Shown: positions 1 through 7,052 of the stretch, in pieces | How the letters are laid out: every line of letters begins with the position of its first letter | How positions within the stretch are numbered: the first letter of the stretch is position 1 | Assembly (NCBI GenBank): GCA_030612965.1 | Contig: JAUWMW010000034.1 | Coordinates: forward strand, 1-13,912 | Reading direction: 5' to 3' | DNA length: 13,912 bases | From: a bacterium | Lineage (GTDB): Bacteria; Zixibacteria; MSB-5A5; GN15; FEB-12 | Notes under the pieces: generated by a model | What the model saw: the letters and a program-made list of their open reading frames with translations, nothing else | The model's database searches: none | Told to the model about the DNA's origin: nothing | Translations under genes and position numbers: made by a program

Positions 1-85
1 ATTAAGATGTAAGTATTGATTTGAGTTCGACCTTTTTCGTAGTTTTGTCATAATCCACATCTCTCCGCTAAAGCTTAATCTCGAA

Positions 86-115
86 TTGACCGCGCAATCA
101 CGCGCACAGTATTTT
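86..115 (+). promoter_or_regulatory. Probable sigma70-type promoter of the RNA-binding protein gene
   Basis: TTGACC at 86-91 and TATTTT at 110-115 are separated by 18 bases, close to the housekeeping consensus. They would place the transcript start near 122 and leave a leader of about 60 bases before the ATG at 183. The leader includes an 8-base palindrome TGACGTCA at 131-138. A leader of this sort is common for cold-induced RNA-binding proteins, but cold control here is inference only. Confidence 0.45.
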
Positions 116-182
116 TTATCTGGAAGTACATGACGTCATTGGAACAGAGTTTACTTCGGGATGAGCAACAACGGAGTGTAGA

Positions 183-476
183 ATGAACATCTACATCGGA
201 AACATGTCGTTTGATACGACAGAAGATCAGTTACGCCAAGCCTTCGCGGGTTTTGGTGATGTCTCAACCGTCAACATCATCAAAGACAAATACACCGGTG
301 AGCCGAGAGGTTTTGCTTTTGTCGAGATGTCGGGAAAAGACGAGGCGATGGCGGCCATTACCGGCCTGAACGGTCAGGACCTGAACGGACGCGCGCTGAA
401 TGTCAACGAAGCGAAGCCGCGCGCCGAGGGTGGCAATCGTGGCGGTGGTGGCAACCGCGGTCGTAGCTCGTACTAA
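183..476 (+). CDS. Single-RRM glycine-rich RNA-binding protein
   Basis: A 97-residue cytoplasmic protein that should bind single-stranded RNA. One RNA-recognition motif fills residues 1-78. RNP2 is IYIGNM at residues 3-8 and RNP1 is RGFAFVEM at residues 42-49, with the stacking aromatics in place. The tail (about 80-97) is rich in Gly, Arg and Asn, an RGG-like extension. This is the architecture of the small bacterial RRM proteins best known as cyanobacterial Rbp proteins, which are often cold-responsive and act in RNA stability or translation. The start is supported by GGAG at 173-176, six bases before the ATG. The gene stands alone: a promoter lies upstream and an intrinsic terminator begins about 47 bases after the stop. 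The RNA targets cannot be read from sequence. Confidence 0.93.
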   Translation: MNIYIGNMSFDTTEDQLRQAFAGFGDVSTVNIIKDKYTGEPRGFAFVEMSGKDEAMAAITGLNGQDLNGRALNVNEAKPRAEGGNRGGGGNRGRSSY

Positions 477-522
477 CAGCGAGAATACGAAGCCTGCGTC
501 ACATGCGACGCGGGAATGATTC

Positions 523-557
523 AAAAGGAGACTGGTCCCTGGCCGGTCTCCTTTTTT
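523..557 (+). terminator. Intrinsic terminator of the RNA-binding protein gene
   Basis: AAAAGGAGAC (523-532) pairs with GTCTCCTTTT (546-555). The stem continues through a U-G pair and two G-C pairs to a seven-base loop (536-542), and a run of six T ends at 557. This is a textbook rho-independent terminator. The flanking A and T runs are complementary, so it could also work on the other strand. Confidence 0.9.
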
Positions 558-1048
558 ATTAAGTACCGTAGGTCGAAATCCCTGACCCGAAGAGGTCGCG
601 AAGCGAGGTTTCGACATCGGCGAAGCCGATTCCTTACTCCGCCCCCACACACAAACACCACAACCTCCCCGCAAAAAGCGGCGGGGAATTCCTTGGTAAA
701 GGACCTGCCAATGGCCACCAGCGCAAAACAGATCGCTCCCAACTCATGCAGGCCTCGGATTCACCACCGAACCTATTATCCGAATACAAAAATACACAAA
801 ACGAACCCATTTCCACCCCGCCGGGCGGCCCAACCTCATGCTGAGCGGAGTCGAAGCACGACTCAATCCCCGTAGCGGGTCCGTCTCGCCGAAGGCCCGC
901 CGTAGGAGGGGACCCGCCAAGGCACTTTCTGTATCATTCGCCCGGTGGGCCACCGCCAGTGCAGTTCACCCGGTTTTGACAGTTGACACGACTCTAACAC
1001 TTTTGCATCATTGTGTCACACAATCGCAAAAAAGGTCTCAACCTAACC
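558..1048. other. Non-coding spacer with hairpins and dispersed repeat fragments
   Basis: No convincing gene lies here. Visible structures are a hairpin ATCGGC-GAA-GCCGAT at 616-630, a CCCCGC/GCGGGG stem at 667-686, the repeat fragments at 818-858, and a GC-rich stretch at 880-957. Two overlapping TTGACA boxes (976-981 and 983-988) could act as -35 elements for the downstream membrane protein, but I find no good -10 at the right distance. Confidence 0.6.
818..858. repeat. Dispersed intergenic repeat fragments
   Basis: The 15 bases at 818-832 (CCGCCGGGCGGCCCA) recur exactly at 1468-1482, so the two copies bracket the gene at 1062-1463. Directly after the first copy, 841-858 reads CTGAGCGGAGTCGAAGCA, which I recognise from memory as a widely scattered intergenic motif in many uncultured bacterial genomes. 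The GC core is partly palindromic and can form a short hairpin. No mobility gene is associated. Confidence 0.5.
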
Positions 1049-1061
1049 AAAGGAGGACGCA

Positions 1062-1463
1062 ATGGGTGTTGACACTGCGTTGGAAATGATCGGCGGCTAT
1101 GTGCTCATTATCTCGGCCCTCGCGTTGACGGTGGAGCGGGTGATGGACATGGCGAAAGCCTTCGCCTCGAAGTACCTGGGAGGAATCCAGGATGACGGCA
1201 CCAAGAGCAAAGACGATCCCGCCCGAGAGCGAAGGGTTCGGGTTGGGGCATTAGTGGTGGCGATACCGTTGTCGCTGGTAGCTCAGGTGGACACGTTTGA
1301 ACTGTTGGGCATGGACTCACCCATCTGGGCGGGTTATCCGATACTCGGTTGGCTGTTGAGCGGCCTTGTCGCCAGTCGCGGCTCAGCTTTCTGGCATGAT
1401 GTGATAGCGATGGTTAACGAGGTCAAGAAAGCAAAGCGGCAACCGGTTCCAAGTGGGACCTAA
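1062..1463 (+). CDS. Small membrane protein of unknown function
   Basis: I do not recognise this 133-residue protein. A near-perfect Shine-Dalgarno site AAAGGAGG (1049-1056) sits five bases before the ATG, so it is almost certainly translated. Three hydrophobic segments are visible at about residues 10-28, 61-76 and 89-105. Between the first two is a charged loop (about 33-60) rich in Lys, Asp and Arg. The C-terminus (117-133) is basic and probably cytoplasmic. The size and hairpin-like membrane layout recall holins or other small phage membrane proteins, but no lysin or other phage gene is nearby, so I do not assign that role. It stands alone between a repeat-bearing spacer and a convergent gene, and the exact repeat at 1468-1482 begins five bases after its stop. 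Confidence 0.8.
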   Translation: MGVDTALEMIGGYVLIISALALTVERVMDMAKAFASKYLGGIQDDGTKSKDDPARERRVRVGALVVAIPLSLVAQVDTFELLGMDSPIWAGYPILGWLLSGLVASRGSAFWHDVIAMVNEVKKAKRQPVPSGT

Positions 1464-1467
1464 GTCA

Positions 1468-1484
1468 CCGCCGGGCGGCCCACC
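1468..1484. repeat. Second copy of the GC-rich intergenic repeat
   Basis: CCGCCGGGCGGCCCA at 1468-1482 matches 818-832 exactly, and the agreement stops on either side. It lies in the 40-base gap between two converging genes and is partly palindromic, so it may add a weak transcript-end hairpin, but no T run follows. Confidence 0.5.
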
Positions 1485-1503
1485 GTTTGTCGAATGGTGA
1501 GAC

Positions 1504-1815
1504 TCACTTTGGAGACCAGAGATATTTCTCCAAATCGATCGTACCGGAACGGTCGAAGGTAACTCCCTCCGCTTCCAGAAGCGCCCGCTGGAGTTCATAA
1601 CCGGATACTGGTTTCAATGAGATGCGTCCCTGCGCGTTGATGACCCTATGCCAGGGGAGACCTTCCTTCTCGGAAGAGGAGTGGAGAGTACGCACTACCT
1701 GCCGGGCTGCTCTTGGCGATCCGGCCAAGCCGGCCAATTGTCCATAGGTGGCGACCTTCCCCTCGGGAATCCTTTTGACCAAGGCAATAACACGCTGGTG
1801 AAACGTTGCAGGCAT
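1504..1815 (-). CDS. Alkyltransferase-like (ATL) DNA-binding protein
   Basis: About 103 residues, the size of a stand-alone DNA-binding domain of O6-methylguanine-DNA methyltransferase (Ada/MGMT). The helix-turn-helix region (roughly residues 8-45) has the family pattern, including IPEGKVATYGQLA and an Arg in the SPRAARQV segment that corresponds to the arginine finger. The active-site motif, normally PCHRV, reads PWHRV here. The methyl-accepting Cys is replaced by Trp, so the protein cannot take up an alkyl group itself. That is the hallmark of ATL proteins such as E. coli YbaZ and yeast Atl1, which bind and flip alkylated guanine and hand the lesion to nucleotide excision repair. The reading frame can begin with TTG at 1821, but I favour ATG at 1815, which has AGAG seven bases upstream. 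It is a single gene, convergent with its upstream neighbour. Confidence 0.9.
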   Translation of the reverse strand: MPATFHQRVIALVKRIPEGKVATYGQLAGLAGSPRAARQVVRTLHSSSEKEGLPWHRVINAQGRISLKPVSGYELQRALLEAEGVTFDRSGTIDLEKYLWSPK

Positions 1816-2258
1816 CGTCAAGCTCTATTCATCAGACACACGGAATGTCGTCATCAGTGGTTGTCCATAATGCTCAGGGAGTCTAAGCTATCCATGAGCA
1901 AGAAACAAGTGACGAGTGACTTTCCCGTCAGACCCGTGAGTCCCGCTCTCCGTCGGTGCCCGTTGACTCGATCCAGTCTCGGATGCAGGGTTTTGCACAC
2001 TCACAGTCCACGGACCACAGCGAGAATGCGCCCTAAGGCAGGATCGGGCTTAGGACTTCCAAGACGCTCGTGGCTGTATCCCCTGATTAGGCAAGCGACT
2101 ACGGACCCATAAACCGCACGACATGAACTGTTCAATAATTAGTCACCTAGCGGCCTGCGCTTTGCTCAACATAGATACCAGAGTGACCGGAAGCAGTGAT
2201 AACACAGAATTGGTCCGTTCATTCGGATCGCCGTTGTCGCCCGTCCGGCGTTGATGAC
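1816..2258. other. Spacer with no recognisable gene
   Basis: About 440 bases between the ATL gene and the small ORF at 2270. Open frames here lack ribosome sites and protein-like composition. The one clear structure is a stem CCTAAG (2032-2037) with CTTAGG (2049-2054). I looked for RNase P RNA, tmRNA, SRP RNA and tRNA landmarks and found none. An unrecognised small RNA cannot be excluded. Confidence 0.5.
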
Positions 2259-2269
2259 AAGGAGTGAGC

Positions 2270-2392
2270 ATGTCGATCAGAAAACTTTCAGATGCGGCGC
2301 AGATCAGTTTTGTGGTTGGAGCCACGCTGTATCTCGGCTTCGTCCTGATGGAACTGACCGTGCCGCTCATCTTCGAATTCATGTCCCCGTAG
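2270..2392 (+). CDS. 40-residue single-pass membrane microprotein
   Basis: The frame ATG at 2270 to TAG at 2390-2392 encodes 40 residues. It begins MSIRKLSDAAQ, followed by a hydrophobic segment at about residues 12-37 interrupted by one acidic residue (Glu28) and ending FEFMSP. AAGGAG at 2259-2264 sits five bases before the ATG, close to ideal. The positive N-terminus and hydrophobic stretch suggest one inner-membrane helix with the N-terminus inside. I recognise no family. Its strand is opposite to that of the flanking genes, so it is its own transcription unit. Bacterial microproteins of this type often modulate a membrane enzyme or transporter, but no partner can be named. Confidence 0.65.
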   Translation: MSIRKLSDAAQISFVVGATLYLGFVLMELTVPLIFEFMSP

Positions 2393-2446
2393 CCTGCGGC
2401 ACACCATCACCCATCAACTATAGCTACCCCCTGCTAACCATAGTCT

Positions 2447-2472
2447 CCCGTCGGGTGTGAAGACCCGCCGGG
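2447..2472. repeat. Long hairpin between convergent genes
   Basis: CCCGTCGGGT (2447-2456) pairs with ACCCGCCGGG (2463-2472), ten positions with one mismatch, around the loop GTGAAG. It lies between the 40-residue gene (plus) and the lipoprotein gene (minus), where a two-way transcript end would be useful. Neither strand has a T run after it, so a rho-independent terminator is not shown. Confidence 0.5.
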
Positions 2473-2512
2473 CACAAGACTGTGTGAATCTAATCCGGAA
2501 ACGAAGGGTTCG

Positions 2513-3106
2513 TTACGGGTTGCCCCAGATCTTCAAAGTTACGCGGCGGTTCTTGGAGGCCGCATCGCGTTCATCGGGCATCGAAACCGGTTTGGTCTTG
2601 CCGTAGGACATCACAAACATCCGATAGAGCGAGATGCCGAAACGTTCCGCCAGAAACCGCTTAGCGGCGTCGGCCCGTTTCTCACCGAGCATCAAGTTGT
2701 ACTTGATCGAACCGGTGCCGTCGGTGTGACCCTCGATCTCAAGCAGCGAGCCGCCATGCTGCTCCAGCTTTTGCCCGGCTTCGGTGAGGATCTGTTCCGC
2801 CGTGGCGGTAACATCCCAACTGTCGAAATCGAAGTTGATAACGCCGGACCAGATGATCTGGTAGTTCTCGAATCCCTTGGCCTGATTGATAGCCATGTCC
2901 GTCTTGGTTGAAAGCTCGCTCGCCAGCGTCTTCAGTTTCGCAACCTCGGCGGCGTTCGTGTCGGTCTTGTCGCGCACCGTCGCAATCTGGGCAGCCGTAC
3001 GACCCTCGGATTGCGCGATCTGCTCCTCGACAAAGGTCTTGTTGACCCCGCAACCGGCAACCAGGAGGGCCAGCGCCACGCACAGGGTGAGTGATACGAT
3101 TTTCAT
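2513..3106 (-). CDS. OmpA/Pal-type peptidoglycan-binding lipoprotein
   Basis: A 197-residue outer-membrane lipoprotein expected to tether the outer membrane to peptidoglycan. It begins with a lipoprotein signal: basic Lys2, a hydrophobic core at 4-16 and the lipobox LVAGC ending at Cys19, the lipidation site. Residues 27-78 are a polar, Ala-rich predicted coiled coil that could act as a spacer. The OmpA C-terminal domain occupies about 85-197, with FDFDS (92-96), EGHTDGTG (125-132), the NLMLGEKRAD segment holding Asn137 and Arg144 (the family's diaminopimelate-contacting Arg), and NRRV (186-189). AGGA at 3117-3120, ten bases upstream, supports the start. It is not beside tolB or ybgF, so I do not call it pal. 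It is read in the same direction as the sugar transporter operon, 110 bases downstream of that operon's last gene. Confidence 0.9.
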   Translation of the reverse strand: MKIVSLTLCVALALLVAGCGVNKTFVEEQIAQSEGRTAAQIATVRDKTDTNAAEVAKLKTLASELSTKTDMAINQAKGFENYQIIWSGVINFDFDSWDVTATAEQILTEAGQKLEQHGGSLLEIEGHTDGTGSIKYNLMLGEKRADAAKRFLAERFGISLYRMFVMSYGKTKPVSMPDERDAASKNRRVTLKIWGNP

Positions 3107-3216
3107 TAGCTAATCATCCTTTCTGAATGTCCATTTTCACCTACGCATTCCAATTCGCTGCCAACGTAACCCGGACGCCCACGAAATCAAGCTAAATCTG
3201 CGCGTGGTGAAATGTT

Positions 3217-4044
3217 TTACTGCTTGACCGCACCGGCAGTGATGCCTGACACGATTTGTCGCTGGAGAATGATGAACACCAGCAATACCGGCAGTACTGC
3301 GATAGCCGAACCGGCCATTAAATGCGGCCAGTCGACAGCCTGATGTCCCTGCATCATAGCCAGCGCCACCGGCAGGGTTCGAAGATCATCACTGGAGGTG
3401 AGAATGAACGGGAACAGGAAAGAATTCCAGTTAGTGAAAAACACCTGAATGGCCAACACGGCGAGAGCCGGTCGGCACAGCGGCATCACAATAGTAAAGA
3501 GAATCCGCAGGTCGCTCGCACCGTCCATACGGGCAGCTTCCTCCATCGATGGCGGAATCGTCTCAACGTACTGCTTAATCAGGAAGATACCGATGGGGTT
3601 CACCAGAAACGGCAGGATCAGCGCCCAGTAGGAGTCGTAGAGCCCGGTCTTCATCATCAGAACGTACAGTGGGATGATGATAATATGGGCAGGAATCATT
3701 AGCACGACGATAACGGTAACGAACAGGAGCTTGTTGGATAGCATCCTAAATCGCGCCAGGCTGTAACCGGTCATGAAACAGAAAACGATATTACCCAGCG
3801 TCACGCTCAATCCCACCAGGGCGGAGTTGAACAGGTTTCGTCCCAGTCCGGCCTGAGTGATAAGATCGATGTAGTTACCCAGAGTAAAACCGCCAGCCAG
3901 CCAGCCGGACCCGGCCACACTGCCGGCAACATCCATGATCGATACTCGAAACATCCATAAGAGAGGGTAAGACATCACGACCAGGATCAGGCCCAGGCCC
4001 ACATAACGCAACAGATTGATTCCGGTCCGGCTCGATGTCACCAC
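3217..4044 (-). CDS. ABC sugar importer permease, MalG/UgpE type
   Basis: A 275-residue inner-membrane subunit of a carbohydrate (CUT1-type) ABC importer, which forms the channel with the MalF-like partner encoded upstream. Six hydrophobic segments are visible, the first at about 12-31. The cytoplasmic EAA loop that docks the ATPase is at about 169-190 (EEAARMDGASDLRILFTIVM), with the conserved EAA and the G seven positions after it. Length and layout are typical. It begins with GTG; either 4044 or 4041 is possible. A GGAGG eight bases before 4044 favours that one. The start overlaps the previous stop (TGA at 4038-4040), so translation is probably coupled. The transported sugar cannot be told from sequence. 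Confidence 0.93.
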   Translation of the reverse strand: MVTSSRTGINLLRYVGLGLILVVMSYPLLWMFRVSIMDVAGSVAGSGWLAGGFTLGNYIDLITQAGLGRNLFNSALVGLSVTLGNIVFCFMTGYSLARFRMLSNKLLFVTVIVVLMIPAHIIIIPLYVLMMKTGLYDSYWALILPFLVNPIGIFLIKQYVETIPPSMEEAARMDGASDLRILFTIVMPLCRPALAVLAIQVFFTNWNSFLFPFILTSSDDLRTLPVALAMMQGHQAVDWPHLMAGSAIAVLPVLLVFIILQRQIVSGITAGAVKQ

Positions 4045-4907
4045 AGTGCCCGCCTCCGTCGCAGCAGCACAAACTGGAGGATCGAGAACACAGCTATGAT
4101 GACAAACAACAGATAGGCTGCGGCCGATGCGTATCCAAACCTGAATTGAGTTTGCAGACCCTGCTCATAGATGAAATAGACGGCTGTGGCTGTGTCGAAC
4201 TTGCCTTTGGTCATTACGAAGATCTCAACAAACACTTGAAACGATTTGATGGAGTTGATCACGATGATAAAAAGCGCCACCGGCCTGAGCAGCGGCAGCG
4301 TGATCGACCAGAAACGTCGCCACCAACCGGCGCCGTTCAACTCGGCGGCTTCGTACAATTCGTCGGGGATAGCTTTGAGGCCGGCCAGAAATATCAACAT
4401 ATAATATCCCACCGACATCCAGACATCCATGGCCATGATCGAGTACAGGGCGGTTGCCCGGTCAAACAAGAAGCCGTGTTCCGGAGGTGACAAACCGGCG
4501 AACCGGGCCAACAGGGCGATATAACCACCGCGCTGGTAGAGGTTGGTGAAGATCAGCGCTATTACCACCATCGAGGTGACTGAGGGCAGAAAGAACCCTG
4601 CCCGAAACAGTCCGCGCCCCCTGAAGCTGCGACTGACCAACAGCGCCAAAGCAAGGGCGATAACGGTGGTCACGGGAATCGTGCCGAGGACAAATACAAA
4701 GGTGTTTTTGAGAGCCGACAGAAAGTTGTCGTCAGCCAACAACTCGCGGTAGTTGTCCCAGCCAATCCAGTTGAAATCTGTTGCCAGCAACCGATAGTCG
4801 CTGAATCCCATTATCAGGGAATAGAGAAGCGGGAACAACCAGAAAAGAATGAACGTAACAAGCCAGGGGAGCGAAAGAACCAGACTGCTCGATCGGCTCA
4901 GTCTCAT
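4038..4907 (-). CDS. ABC sugar importer permease, MalF/UgpA type
   Basis: A 289-residue inner-membrane permease, the first of the two channel subunits. Hydrophobic segments begin at 9-36 and continue at about 66-91, 104-124, 152-177, 204-224 and 262-282. The EAA loop lies at about 186-206 (YEAAELNGAGWWRRFWSITL), which matches the ATPase-docking signature. The short N-terminus lacks the extra periplasmic domain of E. coli MalF and is closer to UgpA or LacF. The ATG at 4907 overlaps the stop of the binding-protein gene in an ATGA junction, and its own stop overlaps the next permease, so the three genes form one operon. Confidence 0.93.
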   Translation of the reverse strand: MRLSRSSSLVLSLPWLVTFILFWLFPLLYSLIMGFSDYRLLATDFNWIGWDNYRELLADDNFLSALKNTFVFVLGTIPVTTVIALALALLVSRSFRGRGLFRAGFFLPSVTSMVVIALIFTNLYQRGGYIALLARFAGLSPPEHGFLFDRATALYSIMAMDVWMSVGYYMLIFLAGLKAIPDELYEAAELNGAGWWRRFWSITLPLLRPVALFIIVINSIKSFQVFVEIFVMTKGKFDTATAVYFIYEQGLQTQFRFGYASAAAYLLFVIIAVFSILQFVLLRRRRALW

Positions 4908-6118
4908 TTTTGCTTTAGCGCTGCGATCTTATGCCGCGCCTGGCGCAACGCCTCCGCCGGCAGGCCGGATCCAAACAGCGCTTCCTCGACCGCATCCTCA
5001 ATGGCGGTCTCAATATAAACCCAGTCCGGATCGACCGGGGGATGTTTGACCATGGACATCTGCTTGATGAATGTCTGGAGGTGCAGGTTGGACTGGAAAT
5101 AGTCGTCCTGCTGCGCTTGTTTGCTGGATGGGTTAGCCGAACGATTGGCTCTACAGAAGCGAACCTGGGCCTCAGGCGAGGTTATGAAATCGATCAACTT
5201 CACCGCCGCCTCGGCTTGATCCGATGCAGCATTGACAGCCAGGAACTCACCACCCTGAAACGACCGGCCTGGAAAACGCAGACCGGGAAACAGTGTCGAC
5301 ACCAGATTGATATCCCGTTGTTCGAGTTCGATACGTTTCAGCAGCCAGTCGCCGGAGATAATGAACCCTATCTTTCCGTCCAGAAACGCGTCTTCGATCC
5401 CGCGCTGGTTGGCCACATAGCCACAGGAATCATGCAGTTCTTTGTAGAGTGTGAGCGCTTTGATCGCCTTGTCCGATGACAACACACAGTAGCGTTTGTC
5501 ATCGGTGAATATCTGCGCACCCTCAGACCAGAAGAACGGCAAGTATTTTTTGTAGAGTCGATGTTTCTCGGCGGTGTTTGACCCCCACCCGTAGATATCT
5601 TTGTCCAACGCCGTAATCTTAAAGGCAGCCTCTTTGAACTGGTCCAGGGTGGCGGGTGCAAACTCAGGATCGTGCCCCGCACGAGTCAGCAAGTCGCGGT
5701 TGGCGAACATTACCCTCGTACCGAGTATCCAGGGCTTGGCGTACAGTCGTCCTTCATAGGTGGACATCCCATGACCTTGATACTGGTTGCTGTCAAGCGA
5801 CAGATGCTCACTCAGGTCTCGAAGGTGACCGGTGGCCGCGAACTGTGCGATCCAATCCGAACCGAGTTCCAGTACATCCGGACCGGCCCCGGAGGCCAGA
5901 GCGATTACAATCTTCTCATGACCGTTGGCCCAGGTGAGGTCGGTCAGTTTTACCTTGATGTCGGGATTGGCTTTTTCAAAGTCATCGACAATCGCCCGGA
6001 TGGTCGGTTTCACACTTTGATCGGTCCAGAACTGCCACCATTCGATAGTCGTTTTCGCAGCAATACTTGAACCGGTCACAATTAGAGCCAGTAACGCAAG
6101 CAGACATATTCTAAACAT
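4904..6118 (-). CDS. Sugar ABC transporter extracellular solute-binding protein (family 1)
   Basis: About 404 residues. This is the secreted receptor that captures the substrate in the periplasm and delivers it to the two permeases. A signal peptide covers residues 1 to about 21 (hydrophobic core LLALLALIVTG, ending IAA), without a lipobox Cys. The mature start TTIEWWQFW and the segment ALASGAGPDVLELGSDW are typical of family 1 (MalE/UgpB-like) binding proteins, and the length is normal. The frame extends to an ATG at 6130, but I prefer the ATG at 6118, because GAGAGGA lies directly upstream of it and not before the longer version. It is first in the operon and has a probable promoter at 6153-6181. 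No ATP-binding subunit is encoded nearby, so a shared ATPase (MsmK/UgpC-like) elsewhere is likely needed. Confidence 0.92.
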   Translation of the reverse strand: MFRICLLALLALIVTGSSIAAKTTIEWWQFWTDQSVKPTIRAIVDDFEKANPDIKVKLTDLTWANGHEKIVIALASGAGPDVLELGSDWIAQFAATGHLRDLSEHLSLDSNQYQGHGMSTYEGRLYAKPWILGTRVMFANRDLLTRAGHDPEFAPATLDQFKEAAFKITALDKDIYGWGSNTAEKHRLYKKYLPFFWSEGAQIFTDDKRYCVLSSDKAIKALTLYKELHDSCGYVANQRGIEDAFLDGKIGFIISGDWLLKRIELEQRDINLVSTLFPGLRFPGRSFQGGEFLAVNAASDQAEAAVKLIDFITSPEAQVRFCRANRSANPSSKQAQQDDYFQSNLHLQTFIKQMSMVKHPPVDPDWVYIETAIEDAVEEALFGSGLPAEALRQARHKIAALKQK

Positions 6119-6152
6119 AGTTCCTCTCATTCAAACAGTGTCGTCTGAGCAA

Positions 6153-6181
6153 AGGATAGCCGTCCGGTGTCGCCCGGTCAA
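6153..6181 (-). promoter_or_regulatory. Probable promoter of the sugar importer operon
   Basis: On the minus strand, TTGACC (plus coordinates 6181-6176) and TATCCT (6158-6153) are exactly 17 bases apart. Transcription would start near 6146, leaving a short leader before the preferred ATG at 6118. This promoter overlaps the longest possible frame of the divergent plus-strand gene, one reason to start that gene at 6228. No clear operator palindrome is visible. Confidence 0.5.
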
Positions 6182-6227
6182 CGAAAAAGTTGTTGACCAT
6201 TCATATCATCGGCAGGTACTTGTCAAT

Positions 6228-7052
6228 GTGCATTTCTGTTACATCATAGCGACTGTCGCAAACGACCCCGGCTGGTTCGATGTCGAGCGGCTGCCGACTC
6301 TTATCGCAGCGGTCATAGCTATCGCCATTATCCTCTATACTACCTACCACCGTTCCAGTCGTGAGAAGTTCAGAGTTCGTGAGATCCCGGCGCTCAAAGC
6401 AGTGGAGGAAGCTATAGGACGAGCCACGGAGATGGCGCGGCCGCTTCTGTACACGCCGGGGTGGGGGGGAGACATCCAACGACCAACGACAATCGCCTCC
6501 CTGAACATGCTGGCGCATGTTGCCGAAAAGACGGCCCGATATGACTGCCGGCTCGTCTTTCCTACCCACGATCCCGTGATAATGTCGGTAGCACAGGAGG
6601 TCGTGAAGGAAGCATACATCCGCGCCGGATACCCCGACCGGTTCCGGCAGGAGGATATTTCATACGTATCCTCGTCGCAGTTTGCCTATGCCGCTGGTGT
6701 CGACGGTATGATCAGCCGGCTGAAACCTGCTTCCATTTTCCTGCTGGGTACTTTTGAGGCTGAGTCATTGATCCTGGCTGAGACGGGCAATAGTATTGGA
6801 GCCATCCAGATAGCCGGCACCGATTCCACCATACAACTGTCGTTCTTCATCGTTGCCTGCGATTACACTTTGATCGGTGAAGAACTGTTTGCCGCCTCTG
6901 GCTACTTGTCCGGCGACCGGTCTATTCTGGCCTCGGTGAGGGCGCAGGATATACTGAAAGTTGTCATCATGTTTATCCTGGTGGTGGCGACTGTTTGGTC
7001 TACGGTCAGTTTCGTCACCAACGGCTCAACAGAAGGATGGTGGACTTTCTAA
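6228..7052 (+). CDS. Membrane protein, DUF6754-like, first of a coupled membrane operon
   Basis: About 274 residues from GTG 6228; the frame extends to GTG 6138, but that leader is not protein-like and covers the opposite promoter. One helix lies near residues 23-40 and another near 244-263, enclosing a soluble alpha/beta region. Landmarks are RPLLYTPGWGGD (71-82), a block at 88-150 with alternating helices and strands, and a segment around 190-225 (IQIAGTDSTIQLSFFIVACD followed by YTLIGEELFAA). From memory this resembles the DUF6754 family of uncharacterised bacterial membrane proteins, but I cannot confirm it by search. No catalytic motif is evident. Its stop overlaps the next gene in TAATG, and three more membrane genes follow, so it is probably one subunit of a membrane complex. 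The start codon remains uncertain because neither candidate has a strong ribosome site. Confidence 0.82.
   Translation: MHFCYIIATVANDPGWFDVERLPTLIAAVIAIAIILYTTYHRSSREKFRVREIPALKAVEEAIGRATEMARPLLYTPGWGGDIQRPTTIASLNMLAHVAEKTARYDCRLVFPTHDPVIMSVAQEVVKEAYIRAGYPDRFRQEDISYVSSSQFAYAAGVDGMISRLKPASIFLLGTFEAESLILAETGNSIGAIQIAGTDSTIQLSFFIVACDYTLIGEELFAASGYLSGDRSILASVRAQDILKVVIMFILVVATVWSTVSFVTNGSTEGWWTF

Noticed and set aside
131..138. TGACGTCA palindrome as a regulator site
   Set aside because: A single 8-base palindrome in a leader has no support from spacing, repetition or a neighbouring regulator gene.
711..875. Open frame with AAAGGA eight bases before an ATG, 54 codons
   Set aside because: Its second half is simply the translation of the dispersed repeats at 818-858, the composition is not protein-like, and no domain is visible.
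1062..1463. Phage holin or prophage remnant
   Set aside because: There is no lysin, structural, integrase or att-like sequence nearby; only overall size and helix count match.
1504..1815. Active O6-methylguanine-DNA methyltransferase
   Set aside because: The acceptor Cys is Trp (PWHRV), which defines the non-enzymatic ATL class.
1816..2258. Housekeeping RNA gene (RNase P RNA, tmRNA, SRP RNA or tRNA)
   Set aside because: Neither strand shows the conserved cores or a CCA-bearing acceptor stem; only one short hairpin is clear.
4035..4490. 151-codon plus-strand frame
   Set aside because: It is opposite the MalF-like permease, which has the EAA motif and proper overlaps, and it lacks hydrophobic or domain structure of its own.
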